From Scandinavium sp036409475 (lineage in GTDB: Bacteria; Pseudomonadota; Gammaproteobacteria; Enterobacterales; Enterobacteriaceae), in the NCBI RefSeq assembly GCF_036409475.1, contig NZ_JAYRCK010000023.1, positions 29,374 to 93,373 on the forward strand: a stretch of DNA of 64,000 nt. The letters are read 5' to 3'. The position numbers and the translations under genes are program-made. Below the pieces are notes generated by a model. The model saw nothing but the letters and a program-made list of their open reading frames with translations, was not told the DNA's origin and searched no databases. Below are positions 8,868-17,067 of the stretch, in pieces. Position 1 is the first letter of the stretch. The number at the start of each line of letters is the position of its first letter.

Positions 8868-9362
8868 ATGATTTCTTATCTATCCGATGAATTTGAGGAA
8901 TTTCCGCAGGGAGTTTTTTTTAATCATCTCTATAGGTTTTCGGTAGACCATCATCATTTTATCGTGATATTTAGCCCCATTGATATCAGCGATGCGGAGT
9001 ACCATCAATACCGTAGCGAGGAAGTTGGATTTGATGTCCCAACTAATTGTTTTGATGTGAAATTTGATAGACAAGAAAACTTTGATAGTGGTAATTTTTA
9101 CACGCCCCCCGCGCCAGCTGAATGCTCCAGGCGCAGACGCTTTACTGATGAACTAGCAGAGGCGTTAGCGACGATTATTGAAAAGCATTACATCATCTAT
9201 CAGGCCAGGGCTTATCTTGCCACAGCAGAGAATGACAAGTTGAAGCGTTACTACGACCGGATTTTACAAGATGCCCCGGCTAATGTAGTATATAGAGTAA
9301 TCAAAGATGTTGGAGAGGAGGAACGAGGTTATGCCATACAAACCAAATGTTTCCGAACTTAA
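8868..9362 (+). CDS. Unrecognised 164-residue protein, first gene of an overlapping pair
   Basis: I do not recognise this protein. Residues 1-80 look beta-rich with aromatic and acidic residues and an H-H-H run at 28-30. A basic C-S-R-R-R-R patch lies at 86-91. Residues 92-135 are predicted helical (L-A-E-A-L-A-T-I-I-E-K). No signal peptide or membrane segment is seen. Its end overlaps the start of a small basic protein by 32 bp, and a terminator follows, so the two form a self-contained cassette. AT content is higher than in neighbouring core genes, suggesting transfer. A toxin-antitoxin role is possible from the layout only. Confidence 0.7.
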   Translation: MISYLSDEFEEFPQGVFFNHLYRFSVDHHHFIVIFSPIDISDAEYHQYRSEEVGFDVPTNCFDVKFDRQENFDSGNFYTPPAPAECSRRRRFTDELAEALATIIEKHYIIYQARAYLATAENDKLKRYYDRILQDAPANVVYRVIKDVGEEERGYAIQTKCFRT

Positions 9363-9477
9363 GAAAATGACTGTTGCAGAGCGCAAGAAAGAAGCTATGC
9401 GCCAGCTTAAAGCATCCTTTGAGCGTGCCAGCAGAGAAGGAACTTTACATAAACGTTCCGCAAAGTCTGTTGCGTGA
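9331..9477 (+). CDS. Small basic 48-residue protein overlapping the previous gene
   Basis: The frame M-P-Y-K-P-N-V-S-E-L-K-K-M starts inside the preceding gene and ends at TGA 9475-9477. A strong Shine-Dalgarno (GGAGAGGAGG, with GAGG closer to the ATG) lies 10-20 bases upstream, which supports translation. The product is rich in Lys and Arg, predicted largely helical (A-E-R-K-K-E-A-M-R-Q-L-K), and has no Cys or membrane segment. A rho-independent terminator begins 15 bp after the stop. Function unknown; it could be a nucleic-acid-binding or antitoxin-like partner of the larger protein. Confidence 0.6.
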   Translation: MPYKPNVSELKKMTVAERKKEAMRQLKASFERASREGTLHKRSAKSVA

Positions 9478-9492
9478 TGAAAGATTTCTATG

Positions 9493-9514
9493 ACCCGCTG
9501 CGGCGGGTTTTTTT
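9493..9514 (+). terminator. Rho-independent terminator of the 8868-9477 gene pair
   Basis: ACCCGC and GCGGGT pair around a TGCG tetraloop and are followed by seven T residues, a classic intrinsic terminator just after the small gene. Confidence 0.85.
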
Positions 9515-9853
9515 ATGCCCTCAGAAAATCCCCCCTGACCTGCCCCAAAGATTAGATACAACCTTCAGGTTAGTAGGGTTGGTTGGCTGTGAAAATAATT
9601 GCAAACTTCCGCTTTTCGCTCAAAGCAGACCAAACCCATTGATTCAAATGATGTAACCAACCCAGCACGATTACATTCCCAAACGAGATCTTCCTTCCGG
9701 AAATACCCCTTGTTGCTGTCTGGTTATCGCAGTATTCTCCCTCTCGCACCTGCCAAATCAGATGCCGGGCTTGGCCTCCTGAAAAACTTAGTGACGACAC
9801 TGTAGCGCGCATGCGCTGTGGTATTTTTCTGTCACTTAGTGGAGGTTGCCCTT
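9515..9853. other. Intergenic region without a recognisable gene
   Basis: I see no supported coding frame in these 340 bp; an 80-codon minus-strand frame has no ribosome-binding site and no protein-like composition. The right end holds a small inverted repeat (AGCGC-GCAT-GCGCT, about 9803-9816) and presumably the promoter of the gene at 9854. Confidence 0.4.
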
Positions 9854-10291
9854 ATGGCATTAACCCTCGAAACGAACGCCGATGTACTTACCCTTCCTTT
9901 TAGCGCCGCAACTGACTTTACCGATCTGGCAGACTACTGCGACCGCTTTGCTGAAATTCTGATTGAATGCGACGACACTACGCAAAATCTGGCGCTGTTA
10001 GGCAGGCTCAGTGCGTGCCTGGCCCTGCTTCGTCCAACGTTGAACGAGCCAATTCCTCAGCATTTAATTAAACGCTTTACCGTAGAAGAGCTTCTCGATG
10101 AACCGCAACGATTTGAGCCAGATGCCGAAGTGCTGTGCGATTACTGCCAGACGTTGGCGCAGTTGCTGTGCGGACACTCGCTGCCGCCGGAAAGTGCAAA
10201 AGTGTTAAAAGGCTTGTTGTGTGAACTGGTGTGGATGTTTGCCGGGGATTTGAAAGCGCCGCGCTGGGCAGGAAGTGCAGTTTCACACTAA
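9854..10291 (+). CDS. Unrecognised 145-residue acidic cytoplasmic protein
   Basis: The start chosen is the ATG at 9854 (M-A-L-T-L-E-T-N), 8 bp after a GGAGG site at 9841-9845; the longer frame lacks a site. The product is acidic, Leu-rich and probably all-helical, with six Cys residues (C-D-R-F, E-C-D-D, A-C-L-A, L-C-D-Y-C, L-L-C-G). No signal peptide is seen. I do not recognise a family. It is convergent with the yajD-type gene, sharing a bidirectional terminator, and sits where E. coli has ygiN and parE adjacent. Confidence 0.7.
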   Translation: MALTLETNADVLTLPFSAATDFTDLADYCDRFAEILIECDDTTQNLALLGRLSACLALLRPTLNEPIPQHLIKRFTVEELLDEPQRFEPDAEVLCDYCQTLAQLLCGHSLPPESAKVLKGLLCELVWMFAGDLKAPRWAGSAVSH

Positions 10292-10299
10292 AAGGCATT

Positions 10300-10332
10300 G
10301 CCCGGTGGCGCTGGCGCTTACCGGGCTTTTTT
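10300..10332 (+). terminator. Rho-independent terminator between the 145-codon gene and yajD
   Basis: GCCCGGT and ACCGGGC pair around a GGCGCTGGCGCTT loop and are followed by six T residues. It may act on both convergent genes. Confidence 0.8.
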
Positions 10333-10342
10333 ATCGAGGGGA

Positions 10343-10690
10343 TTACTTCTTCTTGTTCAGCATCGCTTTTAAATCGGCGAAAGGGTTGTAGGTGGCTTCG
10401 CCGACGTCTTTTTGCGCATCTTCCCCTGCAACAACCGTGGTGCCGTACTGGTCCGCTTCGGTGTATTTCGAGTGTTCGTGGTCGTGACAATACAGGCACA
10501 ACAATTCCCAGTTACTGCCGTCTTCGGGGTTGTTGGTGTGATCATGGTCGATGTGGTGAACCGTTAATTCACGCAGGTTCGAATACACAAATTCACGCGA
10601 GCAGCGTCCGCAGACCCACGGATAAATTTTCAGTGCTTTCTCGCGGTAACCGCTTTCCAGCCGGGTATAGTTTTTTGGAATCAGGGCCAT
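10343..10690 (-). CDS. yajD: HNH nuclease family protein YajD
   Basis: A 115-residue protein with a McrA-like HNH endonuclease fold: C-G-R-C and C-L-Y-C zinc-binding pairs bracket the core V-H-H-I-D-H-D-H and the D-G-S-N-W-E-L-L segment. It closely resembles E. coli YajD throughout, including the C-terminal N-P-F-A-D-L-K-A-M. Substrate and physiological role are unknown. In E. coli yajD lies near tsx, far from parE, so its position here is a relocation or a second copy. Confidence 0.9.
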   Translation of the reverse strand: MALIPKNYTRLESGYREKALKIYPWVCGRCSREFVYSNLRELTVHHIDHDHTNNPEDGSNWELLCLYCHDHEHSKYTEADQYGTTVVAGEDAQKDVGEATYNPFADLKAMLNKKK

Positions 10691-10720
10691 GATGGTTATC
10701 TCAATTTACTAAGCGGAAGC

Positions 10721-10788
10721 GCCGGGTGACGCTGCGCTAACCCGGCCTACAAAAGAGTAGGCCCGTGCAAACGAAGTGCCGCCGGGCA
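10721..10788. repeat. REP/BIME element between yajD and parE
   Basis: Two oppositely oriented REP-like palindromes, GCCGGGTGACGCTGCGCTAACCCGGC and a diverged partner ending GTGCCGCCGGGC, joined by a TAGGCC linker. Related copies occur at 18911-18983, 22191-22255 and 36757-36826. Such extragenic repeats stabilise mRNA ends and can bind gyrase or IHF. Confidence 0.8.
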
Positions 10789-10805
10789 ATCGACGGCACG
10801 GCAAA

Positions 10806-12701
10806 TCAGGCTTCCAGATCCGCCATATCGCCTTTTTCCTGCAGCCAGTTACGGCGGTCTTCAGAACGCTTTTTAGCAAGCAGCATGTCCATCACCGCGT
10901 CCGTCTGCTGATCGGCATCATCATCGATGAACAGCTGAACCAGGCGGCGAGTATTCGGATCGAGCGTGGTTTCACGCAGCTGCAGCGGGTTCATTTCACC
11001 CAGGCCTTTAAAGCGCTGCACGTTCGGCTTACCTTTCTTACGCTTAAGCTGATCCAGAACGCCTTCTTTTTCCTGCTCGTCGAGCGCGTAATAGACCTCT
11101 TTGCCGAGATCGATACGGTACAGCGGCGGCATGGCAACGTAGACGTGTCCGGCTTTCACCACATGACGGAAATGTTTGACGAACAGGGCGCACAGCAGCG
11201 TGGCGATGTGCAGACCATCGGAGTCCGCATCCGCGAGGATGCAGATCTTGCCGTAACGCAGCTGGCTCAGATCGTCGCTGTCCGGATCGATGCCAATCGC
11301 TACAGAGATATCGTGCACTTCCTGGGAGGCCAACACTTCATCGGACGACACTTCCCAGGTGTTGAGGATCTTACCTTTCAACGGCATGATCGCCTGATAT
11401 TCACGATCGCGCGCCTGTTTGGCAGAACCGCCCGCCGAGTCCCCTTCCACCAGGAAAAGTTCGGTGCGATTGAGATCCTGCGCGGTGCAATCCGCCAGTT
11501 TGCCGGGCAGCGCCGGGCCACTGGTCAGTTTCTTACGCACCACTTTCTTGGCGGCACGTAAACGACGCTGAGCGCTGGAAATCGCCATTTCGGCCAGCAT
11601 TTCTGCGGCCTGCACGTTCTGGTTCAGCCACAAGCTGAAGGCATCTTTCACCACGCCAGAAACAAAGGCCGCGCACTGACGCGAAGAAAGACGTTCTTTG
11701 GTTTGACCTGCGAACTGCGGATCCTGCATTTTCACCGACAGCACGTAGGCACAGCGATCCCAGATATCTTCCGCCGACAGCTTCACGCCGCGCGGCAGAA
11801 TATTGCGGTATTCGCAGAACTCACGCATCGCATCGAGAAGGCCCTGACGCAGGCCGTTCACGTGGGTGCCGCCTTGCATCGTCGGGATCAGGTTGACGTA
11901 ACTTTCGGTCAGCAGTTCTCCCCCTTCCGGCAGCCACAGCAGCGCCCAGTCTACCGCTTCGGTGTCGCCGGCAAAGCTGCCGACAAACGGTTTTTCTGGC
12001 AGCAGCGGCAGGCCGTTTACAGCTTCGCACAGATAGTCGTTCAGACCATCCGCATAACACCAGGTTTGTTCGCTGTTATTGACCTTGTCTTTAAAGACGA
12101 TTTCTACGCCCGGGCACAGAACGGCCTTGGCTTTCAGCAGGTGCGTGAGACGTGAAACAGAGAAACGCGGGCTGTCGAAGAAGCTTTCATCCGGCCAGAA
12201 GTGAACGCTGGTTCCGGTGTTACGTTTACCGACGGTGCCGGTGACGTGTAAATCTTCCACCTTGTCGCCGTTTTCAAACGCCATGGTGTAAATCTGACCG
12301 TCGCGACGCACGTTAACTTCCACGCGTTTTGACAGGGCGTTGACCACCGAAATCCCCACACCGTGCAAACCGCCGGAGAACTGGTAGTTTTTGTTGGAGA
12401 ATTTACCGCCCGCATGCAGCCGACAGAGGATCAGTTCTATGGCCGGGACGCCCTCTTCCGGGTGAATGTCCACAGGCATGCCGCGTCCGTCGTCGACAAC
12501 TTCCAGCGACTGGTCAGCATGTAAGATAACTTCCACACGTTTAGCGTGGCCCGCCAGCGCCTCATCCACACTGTTATCAATAACTTCCTGACCTAAGTGG
12601 TTAGGACGTGTGGTATCGGTGTACATCCCCGGGCGGCGGCGAACTGGCTCAAGCCCGGTGAGTACCTCAATGGCATCAGCATTATAAGAAGATTGCGTCA
12701 T
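10806..12701 (-). CDS. parE: DNA topoisomerase IV subunit B (ParE)
   Basis: The ATPase and TOPRIM subunit of topoisomerase IV, partner of ParC. The 631-residue product has the GHKL ATPase domain (V-I-D-N-S-V-D-E-A near residue 40, D-D-G-R-G-M, and G-G-L-H-G-V-G-I-S), the transducer, and a TOPRIM domain with E-G-D-S-A-G-G and D-A-D-S-D-G metal-binding motifs. The quinolone-relevant stretch W-E-V-S-S-D-E-V-L-A is wild type. It is the last gene of the nudF-yqiB-cpdA-yqiA-parE run on the minus strand, 27 bp after yqiA. Confidence 0.98.
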   Translation of the reverse strand: MTQSSYNADAIEVLTGLEPVRRRPGMYTDTTRPNHLGQEVIDNSVDEALAGHAKRVEVILHADQSLEVVDDGRGMPVDIHPEEGVPAIELILCRLHAGGKFSNKNYQFSGGLHGVGISVVNALSKRVEVNVRRDGQIYTMAFENGDKVEDLHVTGTVGKRNTGTSVHFWPDESFFDSPRFSVSRLTHLLKAKAVLCPGVEIVFKDKVNNSEQTWCYADGLNDYLCEAVNGLPLLPEKPFVGSFAGDTEAVDWALLWLPEGGELLTESYVNLIPTMQGGTHVNGLRQGLLDAMREFCEYRNILPRGVKLSAEDIWDRCAYVLSVKMQDPQFAGQTKERLSSRQCAAFVSGVVKDAFSLWLNQNVQAAEMLAEMAISSAQRRLRAAKKVVRKKLTSGPALPGKLADCTAQDLNRTELFLVEGDSAGGSAKQARDREYQAIMPLKGKILNTWEVSSDEVLASQEVHDISVAIGIDPDSDDLSQLRYGKICILADADSDGLHIATLLCALFVKHFRHVVKAGHVYVAMPPLYRIDLGKEVYYALDEQEKEGVLDQLKRKKGKPNVQRFKGLGEMNPLQLRETTLDPNTRRLVQLFIDDDADQQTDAVMDMLLAKKRSEDRRNWLQEKGDMADLEA

Positions 12702-12728
12702 GGTATGTTCACGAATTGTACGGGCTGT

Positions 12729-13304
12729 TTAACGCAGCCCTAAGAAATCGATAATCTGTGTGAAATGATCTTCAAAGCCGATAAATGCATGATTACCGCC
12801 TTCCTCAACCGTTTGACGGCAGGAGGTGAAGTAGTCCACAGCCTGGCGGTAATCAAGCACTTCATCACCCGCCTGCTGCAATAACCAGATAAGATCCGGT
12901 GCTTCAAGCGGGTCAATTTGCATCACTTTCAGATCGTAAATATGACGTGACTCTAGCACATATTGCTGCCCGGTGTAGGGATTCTCGTTATGCCCGAGGT
13001 AGCCTGTTAGTAGCTCAAATGGACGTACTGCAGGGTTGACAACGACAGCTGGCAACATAAAGCATTGTGACAGCCAGGTGGCGTAATAGCCGCCCAGCGA
13101 AGACCCCACAATCCCCAGCGGCTCGCCGCCGTGTTGCAGGACCAGTTTCTCCAGCAGCTCTGCCGCTTCCGCCGGAAATGCCGGAAGCTGCGGAATGACC
13201 ATCTCGATGTCAGGATGGTGTTCCGCGAGCCACGTTTTCATGGCCGTGGCCTTGGCAGAACGCGGTGAGCTGTTAAAGCCGTGGAGATAAAGAAGCGTAG
13301 ACAT
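12729..13304 (-). CDS. yqiA: Esterase YqiA
   Basis: A small alpha/beta-hydrolase of 191 residues (UPF0227), shown in E. coli to cleave short acyl esters. The oxyanion-hole region is L-Y-L-H-G-F-N-S-S near the N-terminus, the nucleophile elbow is G-S-S-L-G-G-Y, and the catalytic His lies in G-G-N-H-A-F. The start M-S-T-L-L-Y overlaps the cpdA stop by one base (TGATG), so translation is coupled; a longer frame would read into cpdA and is rejected. Confidence 0.95.
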   Translation of the reverse strand: MSTLLYLHGFNSSPRSAKATAMKTWLAEHHPDIEMVIPQLPAFPAEAAELLEKLVLQHGGEPLGIVGSSLGGYYATWLSQCFMLPAVVVNPAVRPFELLTGYLGHNENPYTGQQYVLESRHIYDLKVMQIDPLEAPDLIWLLQQAGDEVLDYRQAVDYFTSCRQTVEEGGNHAFIGFEDHFTQIIDFLGLR

Positions 13305-14131
13305 CAGTATCCTTCTGAAGCGGTGTCCGGGCGGAACTGCGAGCCATCGAGGCGGCACACCTCGGTGGTCAATGTGCCATCGGCATGCAGTTCCAGCCAG
13401 CGCCAACCCGGCGCAATAGTATCAAGCGTAAAGTTCGCACAGTGCGGTTTGAACTGAACGCAGGTAGACGGAGTAGCCATCATGCGACGCCCATTCCAGT
13501 CGACATCCATCTCCTGATGAATATGACCGCAAAGCAGGTTTTTCACCCGCGGGAAGCGCATTAACACACGATCCAGCGCCCCGGCATTACGCAAACTGTG
13601 TTGATCCAGCCAGCTGCATCCCGCCGGAAGAGGATGATGGTGCAGCAGTAACAGCGTGCTGCGCTCCGGGGATTCTGTCAGTCGTTGCTCCAGCCAGTCG
13701 AGCTGAAATTCGCTTAGCTCGCCGTGGGGGACACCAAACACCTGGCTGTCGAGCATCAGAATTTGCCAGTGCTCACCGGCAATGACCCGTTTAGCTGGAG
13801 AAATTCCTGCATCCTGCAATGCGCTGTACATGGCAGGCTGAAAATCGTGGTTGCCGGGCAACCAGACGCAGGGCGCAGCAAAGCTCGCGATGCCTTCAGC
13901 AAAATGCTGATAAGCCGCGGACGAATGATCCTGTGCTAAATCCCCTGTGGCGACAACGAGATCGCACTCACGTTGCGAGGCGCGGATGGCCGCCAGAACC
14001 GCCTGATAGCTTTCCCAGGTGTTCACCCCTAACAACGTTTCATGTTTTTCAGCAAACAGGTGAGTATCAGTAATTTGTAAGACTCTGACCCTGGCCCCAC
14101 CAGCCAGAGAGAGATTTAACAGGCTTTCCAA
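13304..14131 (-). CDS. cpdA: 3',5'-cyclic-AMP phosphodiesterase CpdA
   Basis: A calcineurin-like metallophosphoesterase of 275 residues that hydrolyses cAMP and so tunes CRP regulation. All metal-binding motifs are visible: I-T-D-T-H-L near residue 22, A-T-G-D-L-A-Q-D, L-P-G-N-H-D, L-L-H-H-H-P-L and C-G-H-I-H-Q-E. Length equals the E. coli enzyme. It lies 24 bp after yqiB and overlaps yqiA by one base in a minus-strand operon. Confidence 0.97.
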   Translation of the reverse strand: MESLLNLSLAGGARVRVLQITDTHLFAEKHETLLGVNTWESYQAVLAAIRASQRECDLVVATGDLAQDHSSAAYQHFAEGIASFAAPCVWLPGNHDFQPAMYSALQDAGISPAKRVIAGEHWQILMLDSQVFGVPHGELSEFQLDWLEQRLTESPERSTLLLLHHHPLPAGCSWLDQHSLRNAGALDRVLMRFPRVKNLLCGHIHQEMDVDWNGRRMMATPSTCVQFKPHCANFTLDTIAPGWRWLELHADGTLTTEVCRLDGSQFRPDTASEGY

Positions 14132-14155
14132 ATGGTGTCCTTAGGTTTCACGACG

Positions 14156-14578
14156 CTAACAAACCGGAATCGCCATTGCTCCATGTGCTAAACAGTACCT
14201 CAGCCAGTCGGCTAAAAACTGGTTAATTTGATGCTTTTCGTCGCGTTGATGCAACTTTTTATTCGGGTAATCATACCGTGCTTTAAAGCGATGGATCTGC
14301 TGGCTCGAACACACTTCAGCCACCATCGCATCGTGGTAAAGCCGCACCGACATTGACGGCAGGCTCCAGTAACTGATGGCCGGAACCGTCTGCTCGATGT
14401 CCACCAGGGTAGTGTAGCGGGTCGATTCCCTTATCGTTAATCGGTATTGTGCGTTGGTTACCTGATAGCTCACTGTTTCGCCGGGTGCGTCAGTGCGAGG
14501 CAACAGGCGGCGTAGCTGCGCGAAATTGGTTTCGCACAGGCGCATCATTTCAGGGAAGTCAGGTGTATAGCGCTTCAT
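14156..14578 (-). CDS. yqiB: DUF1249 family protein YqiB
   Basis: A 140-residue cytoplasmic protein of unknown function, the same length as E. coli YqiB. The start M-K-R-Y-T-P-D-F-P-E overlaps the nudF stop (ATGA), implying coupling. Conserved features include C-E-T-N-F near the N-terminus, Y-D-Y-P-N-K-K-L-H-Q-R-D-E-K and the closing H-G-A-M-A-I-P-V. It always accompanies nudF and cpdA in enterobacteria, but its activity has not been established. Confidence 0.93.
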   Translation of the reverse strand: MKRYTPDFPEMMRLCETNFAQLRRLLPRTDAPGETVSYQVTNAQYRLTIRESTRYTTLVDIEQTVPAISYWSLPSMSVRLYHDAMVAEVCSSQQIHRFKARYDYPNKKLHQRDEKHQINQFLADWLRYCLAHGAMAIPVC

Positions 14579-15210
14579 GTTGTCCACTCGTTTCGTAATG
14601 CCTGATAATGCAATTGCAGCCATTGCAGGGCGATGACAGAGGCTGCGTTATCGATTTTCCCCTCTTCTACCCAACGGTACGCCTGTTCCCTGCTTACCAC
14701 ATGAACCCGGATATCTTCGAGTTCCTCAGCCAGACCGTGAATACCGTGTGCGGTCGTGGCGTCCACTTCACCCACCAGAATGGTTAAGCGCTCGCTGGTG
14801 CCACCCGGGCTTGCCAGGTAGCTCAGCATGTTTTTGACTCGCCCGACTTGCAGCCCGGCCTCTTCAACGGCTTCCCGGCGAGCCACATCTTCCGGGCTTT
14901 CGCCCTCTTCTATCATCCCGGCGACCATTTCCAGCAACCACGGGCTTTCGCTTGAGTCATACGCCGCGATACGAATCTGTTCAACCAGCACCACTTCATC
15001 ACGCACTGGGTCAAAGGGTAGCAAGACAGCGGCGTGCCCGCGCTCAAAAATTTCACGACGCACTTCACCGCTCATCTCACCGTTAAACAATCGGTGACGA
15101 AAACGGTACAGATCTATCGAAAAAAAACCGCGATAAAGCGTTTCACGTGCAATAATTTCTACATCATTTTTGGCGTAGGTTACGCCAGACGCGTGCTTCC
15201 TGGTCATCAT
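14575..15210 (-). CDS. nudF: ADP-ribose pyrophosphatase NudF
   Basis: A Nudix hydrolase of 211 residues that cleaves ADP-ribose to AMP and ribose-5-phosphate. The Nudix box (G-x5-E-x7-R-E-x2-E-E-x-G) is complete as G-M-I-E-E-G-E-S ... R-R-E-A-V-E-E-A-G. The ADP-ribose-specific features A-S-P-G-G-T-S-E and the dimerisation N-terminal strands are present. The first residues differ from E. coli, and two tandem Met codons at the start leave a one-codon ambiguity. It is divergent from tolC and leads the operon ending with parE. Confidence 0.96.
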   Translation of the reverse strand: MMTRKHASGVTYAKNDVEIIARETLYRGFFSIDLYRFRHRLFNGEMSGEVRREIFERGHAAVLLPFDPVRDEVVLVEQIRIAAYDSSESPWLLEMVAGMIEEGESPEDVARREAVEEAGLQVGRVKNMLSYLASPGGTSERLTILVGEVDATTAHGIHGLAEELEDIRVHVVSREQAYRWVEEGKIDNAASVIALQWLQLHYQALRNEWTT

Positions 15211-15307
15211 CGTTTTCCTGATGTTTGGGTGATGAAATTAGGGATTTCGGGTCAGTTTGACTACTGTTTTAATTATGCTGTGGTAGATTGGTGCAAATTA
15301 ACGCCAG

Positions 15308-15327
15308 ATGGCACGTTACGCCAACTT
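15308..15327 (+). promoter_or_regulatory. mar/sox/rob box upstream of tolC
   Basis: The 20 bases starting ATGGCACGTTACGCCAAC fit the MarA/SoxS/Rob consensus AYNGCACNNWNNRYYAAAYN with a single deviation. The site lies about 80 bp before the tolC start, where E. coli has its functional marbox. It predicts induction of tolC by MarA, SoxS or Rob. Confidence 0.8.
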
Positions 15328-15408
15328 TTTACGCGGTCGGACTCTGGTACAATCGACGAATCTTTTTGAATTAGATCAGCGCTAAATGCTTCACAACAAG
15401 GAATGCAA

Positions 15409-16896
15409 ATGAAGAAATTGCTCCCCATCCTTATCGGCTTGAGCCTTGCAGGGTTCAGTGCTATGAGCCAGGCGGAAAACCTGTTACAGGTTTATCAGCA
15501 GGCACGTTTGAGTAACCCGGACCTGCGTAAATCCGCCGCCGATCGTGATGCTGCATTCGAGAAAATTAACGAAGCACGCAGTCCTTTACTGCCACAGCTC
15601 GGCTTAGGTGCAGATTACACCTACACAAACGGTTATAAAGATAGCAACGGTATCAATTCCAACGCAACCAGCGCCGCACTGACCTTAACGCAGACCATTT
15701 TCGATATGTCGAAATGGCGTGCCCTGACGCTGCAGGAAAAAACCGCAGGCATCCAGGACGTCAGCTATCAGACCGATCAGCAGACGCTGATCCTGAATAC
15801 CGCCACCGCGTACTTCAACGTGCTGAACGCCATTGACTCGCTGTCCTTCACCGAAGCGCAGAAACAGGCTGTTTACCGTCAGTTGGATCAAACCACTCAG
15901 CGCTTTAACGTCGGCCTGGTGGCTATCACTGACGTACAGAACGCCCGTTCACAGTACGACACCGTGCTGGCGAATGAAGTCACTGCCCGTAACAACCTCG
16001 ATAACGCGGTTGAGCAACTGCGTCAGATTACCGGCAACTTCTACCCGCAACTGGCTTCGCTGAATGTCGGTACCTTTGAAACAGACAAACCACAAACGGT
16101 CAATGCGCTGCTGAAAGAAGCAGAAAATCGCAACCTCGCATTGTTGCAGGCACGTCTGAGCCAGGATCTGGCGCGTGAGCAGATTCGCTATGCGGAAACG
16201 GGCCACATGCCAACCGTCGGCCTGACAGCTTCTACCGGTGTCACCGACACCAAGTACGACGGCAGCAACGCGACCAGCAGTCAGTATACCGACCGTAACA
16301 TCGGACAGAATCAGATTGGCCTGAACTTCAGCCTGCCGCTGTACAGCGGTGGCTCCGTCACCTCTCAGGTGAAACAAGCTCAGTACAACTTTGTTGGCGC
16401 CAGCGAGCAGCTGGAAAGTGCGCACCGCAGCGTCGTTCAGACCGTGCGTTCTTCCTTTAATAACATCAACGCCTCCATCAGCAGCATCAACGCTTATAAA
16501 CAAGCCGTTGTCTCTGCGCAGAGCTCTTTGGATGCGTCTGAAGCCGGTTACCAGGTCGGTACCCGTACTATCGTTGATGTGCTGAATGCGACCTCTACAC
16601 TGTATGAAGCAAAACAGAGTCTTTCTAACGCTCGCTATAGCTATCTGATCAACCAGCTGAACATCAAATCAGCGCTGGGCACGCTGAACGAGAACGATCT
16701 GATGGCGCTCAACGGTGCGCTCGGAAAAGAAGTGCCGACCTCACCAGAAACTGTCGCGCCGGAAAACGCGCAACAGGACGCAAGTGCTGATGGCTACAAC
16801 GGCAATGACGCGAGTATGGCCCCAGCGGCACAGCCTGCGTCTGCACGTACAACTTCCAGCACCAGCAGCAAAGGCTCCAACCCGTTCAAAAATTGA
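15409..16896 (+). CDS. tolC: Outer-membrane efflux channel TolC
   Basis: The trimeric channel-tunnel used by AcrAB and other tripartite pumps and by type I secretion. The start used is the second ATG (M-K-K-L-L-P-I-L), as in E. coli, giving 495 residues with a 22-residue signal peptide ending S-Q-A. Two repeated OEP domains are visible, with the conserved L-P-Q-L-G-L-G near residue 60 and the V-G-T-R-T-I-V-D-V-L-N-A-T motif late in the second repeat. The C-terminal tail (from about 430) is Ser/Ala-rich and variable. A marbox precedes it; a terminator follows. Confidence 0.98.
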   Translation: MKKLLPILIGLSLAGFSAMSQAENLLQVYQQARLSNPDLRKSAADRDAAFEKINEARSPLLPQLGLGADYTYTNGYKDSNGINSNATSAALTLTQTIFDMSKWRALTLQEKTAGIQDVSYQTDQQTLILNTATAYFNVLNAIDSLSFTEAQKQAVYRQLDQTTQRFNVGLVAITDVQNARSQYDTVLANEVTARNNLDNAVEQLRQITGNFYPQLASLNVGTFETDKPQTVNALLKEAENRNLALLQARLSQDLAREQIRYAETGHMPTVGLTASTGVTDTKYDGSNATSSQYTDRNIGQNQIGLNFSLPLYSGGSVTSQVKQAQYNFVGASEQLESAHRSVVQTVRSSFNNINASISSINAYKQAVVSAQSSLDASEAGYQVGTRTIVDVLNATSTLYEAKQSLSNARYSYLINQLNIKSALGTLNENDLMALNGALGKEVPTSPETVAPENAQQDASADGYNGNDASMAPAAQPASARTTSSTSSKGSNPFKN

Positions 16897-16904
16897 TTCG
16901 GGCT

Positions 16905-16930
16905 TATCCGGCGGCGCTGTCCGCCGGATA
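16905..16930 (+). terminator. Hairpin terminator after tolC
   Basis: TATCCGGCGG and CCGCCGGATA form a perfect 10-bp stem around a CGCTGT loop directly after the tolC stop. There is no strong T-run, so it may act as a 3'-end stabiliser rather than a full terminator. Confidence 0.6.
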
Positions 16931-17067
16931 TCACTTCCTGCTCCGTTGGCGTTGATGCTGTAAACGTAAGTCAACGTAAAGATCCCCTCCTCCTGACTCA
17001 CATCGCTTCAATTTCAACCACTCATCCACTATTCTGGGCACTACCACTGGGTCCAGGATGAAAAACA

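Noticed and set aside
9570..9812. 80-codon minus-strand frame between the gene pair and the 145-codon gene
   Set aside because: No ribosome site, odd composition and no neighbour relation; treated as chance.
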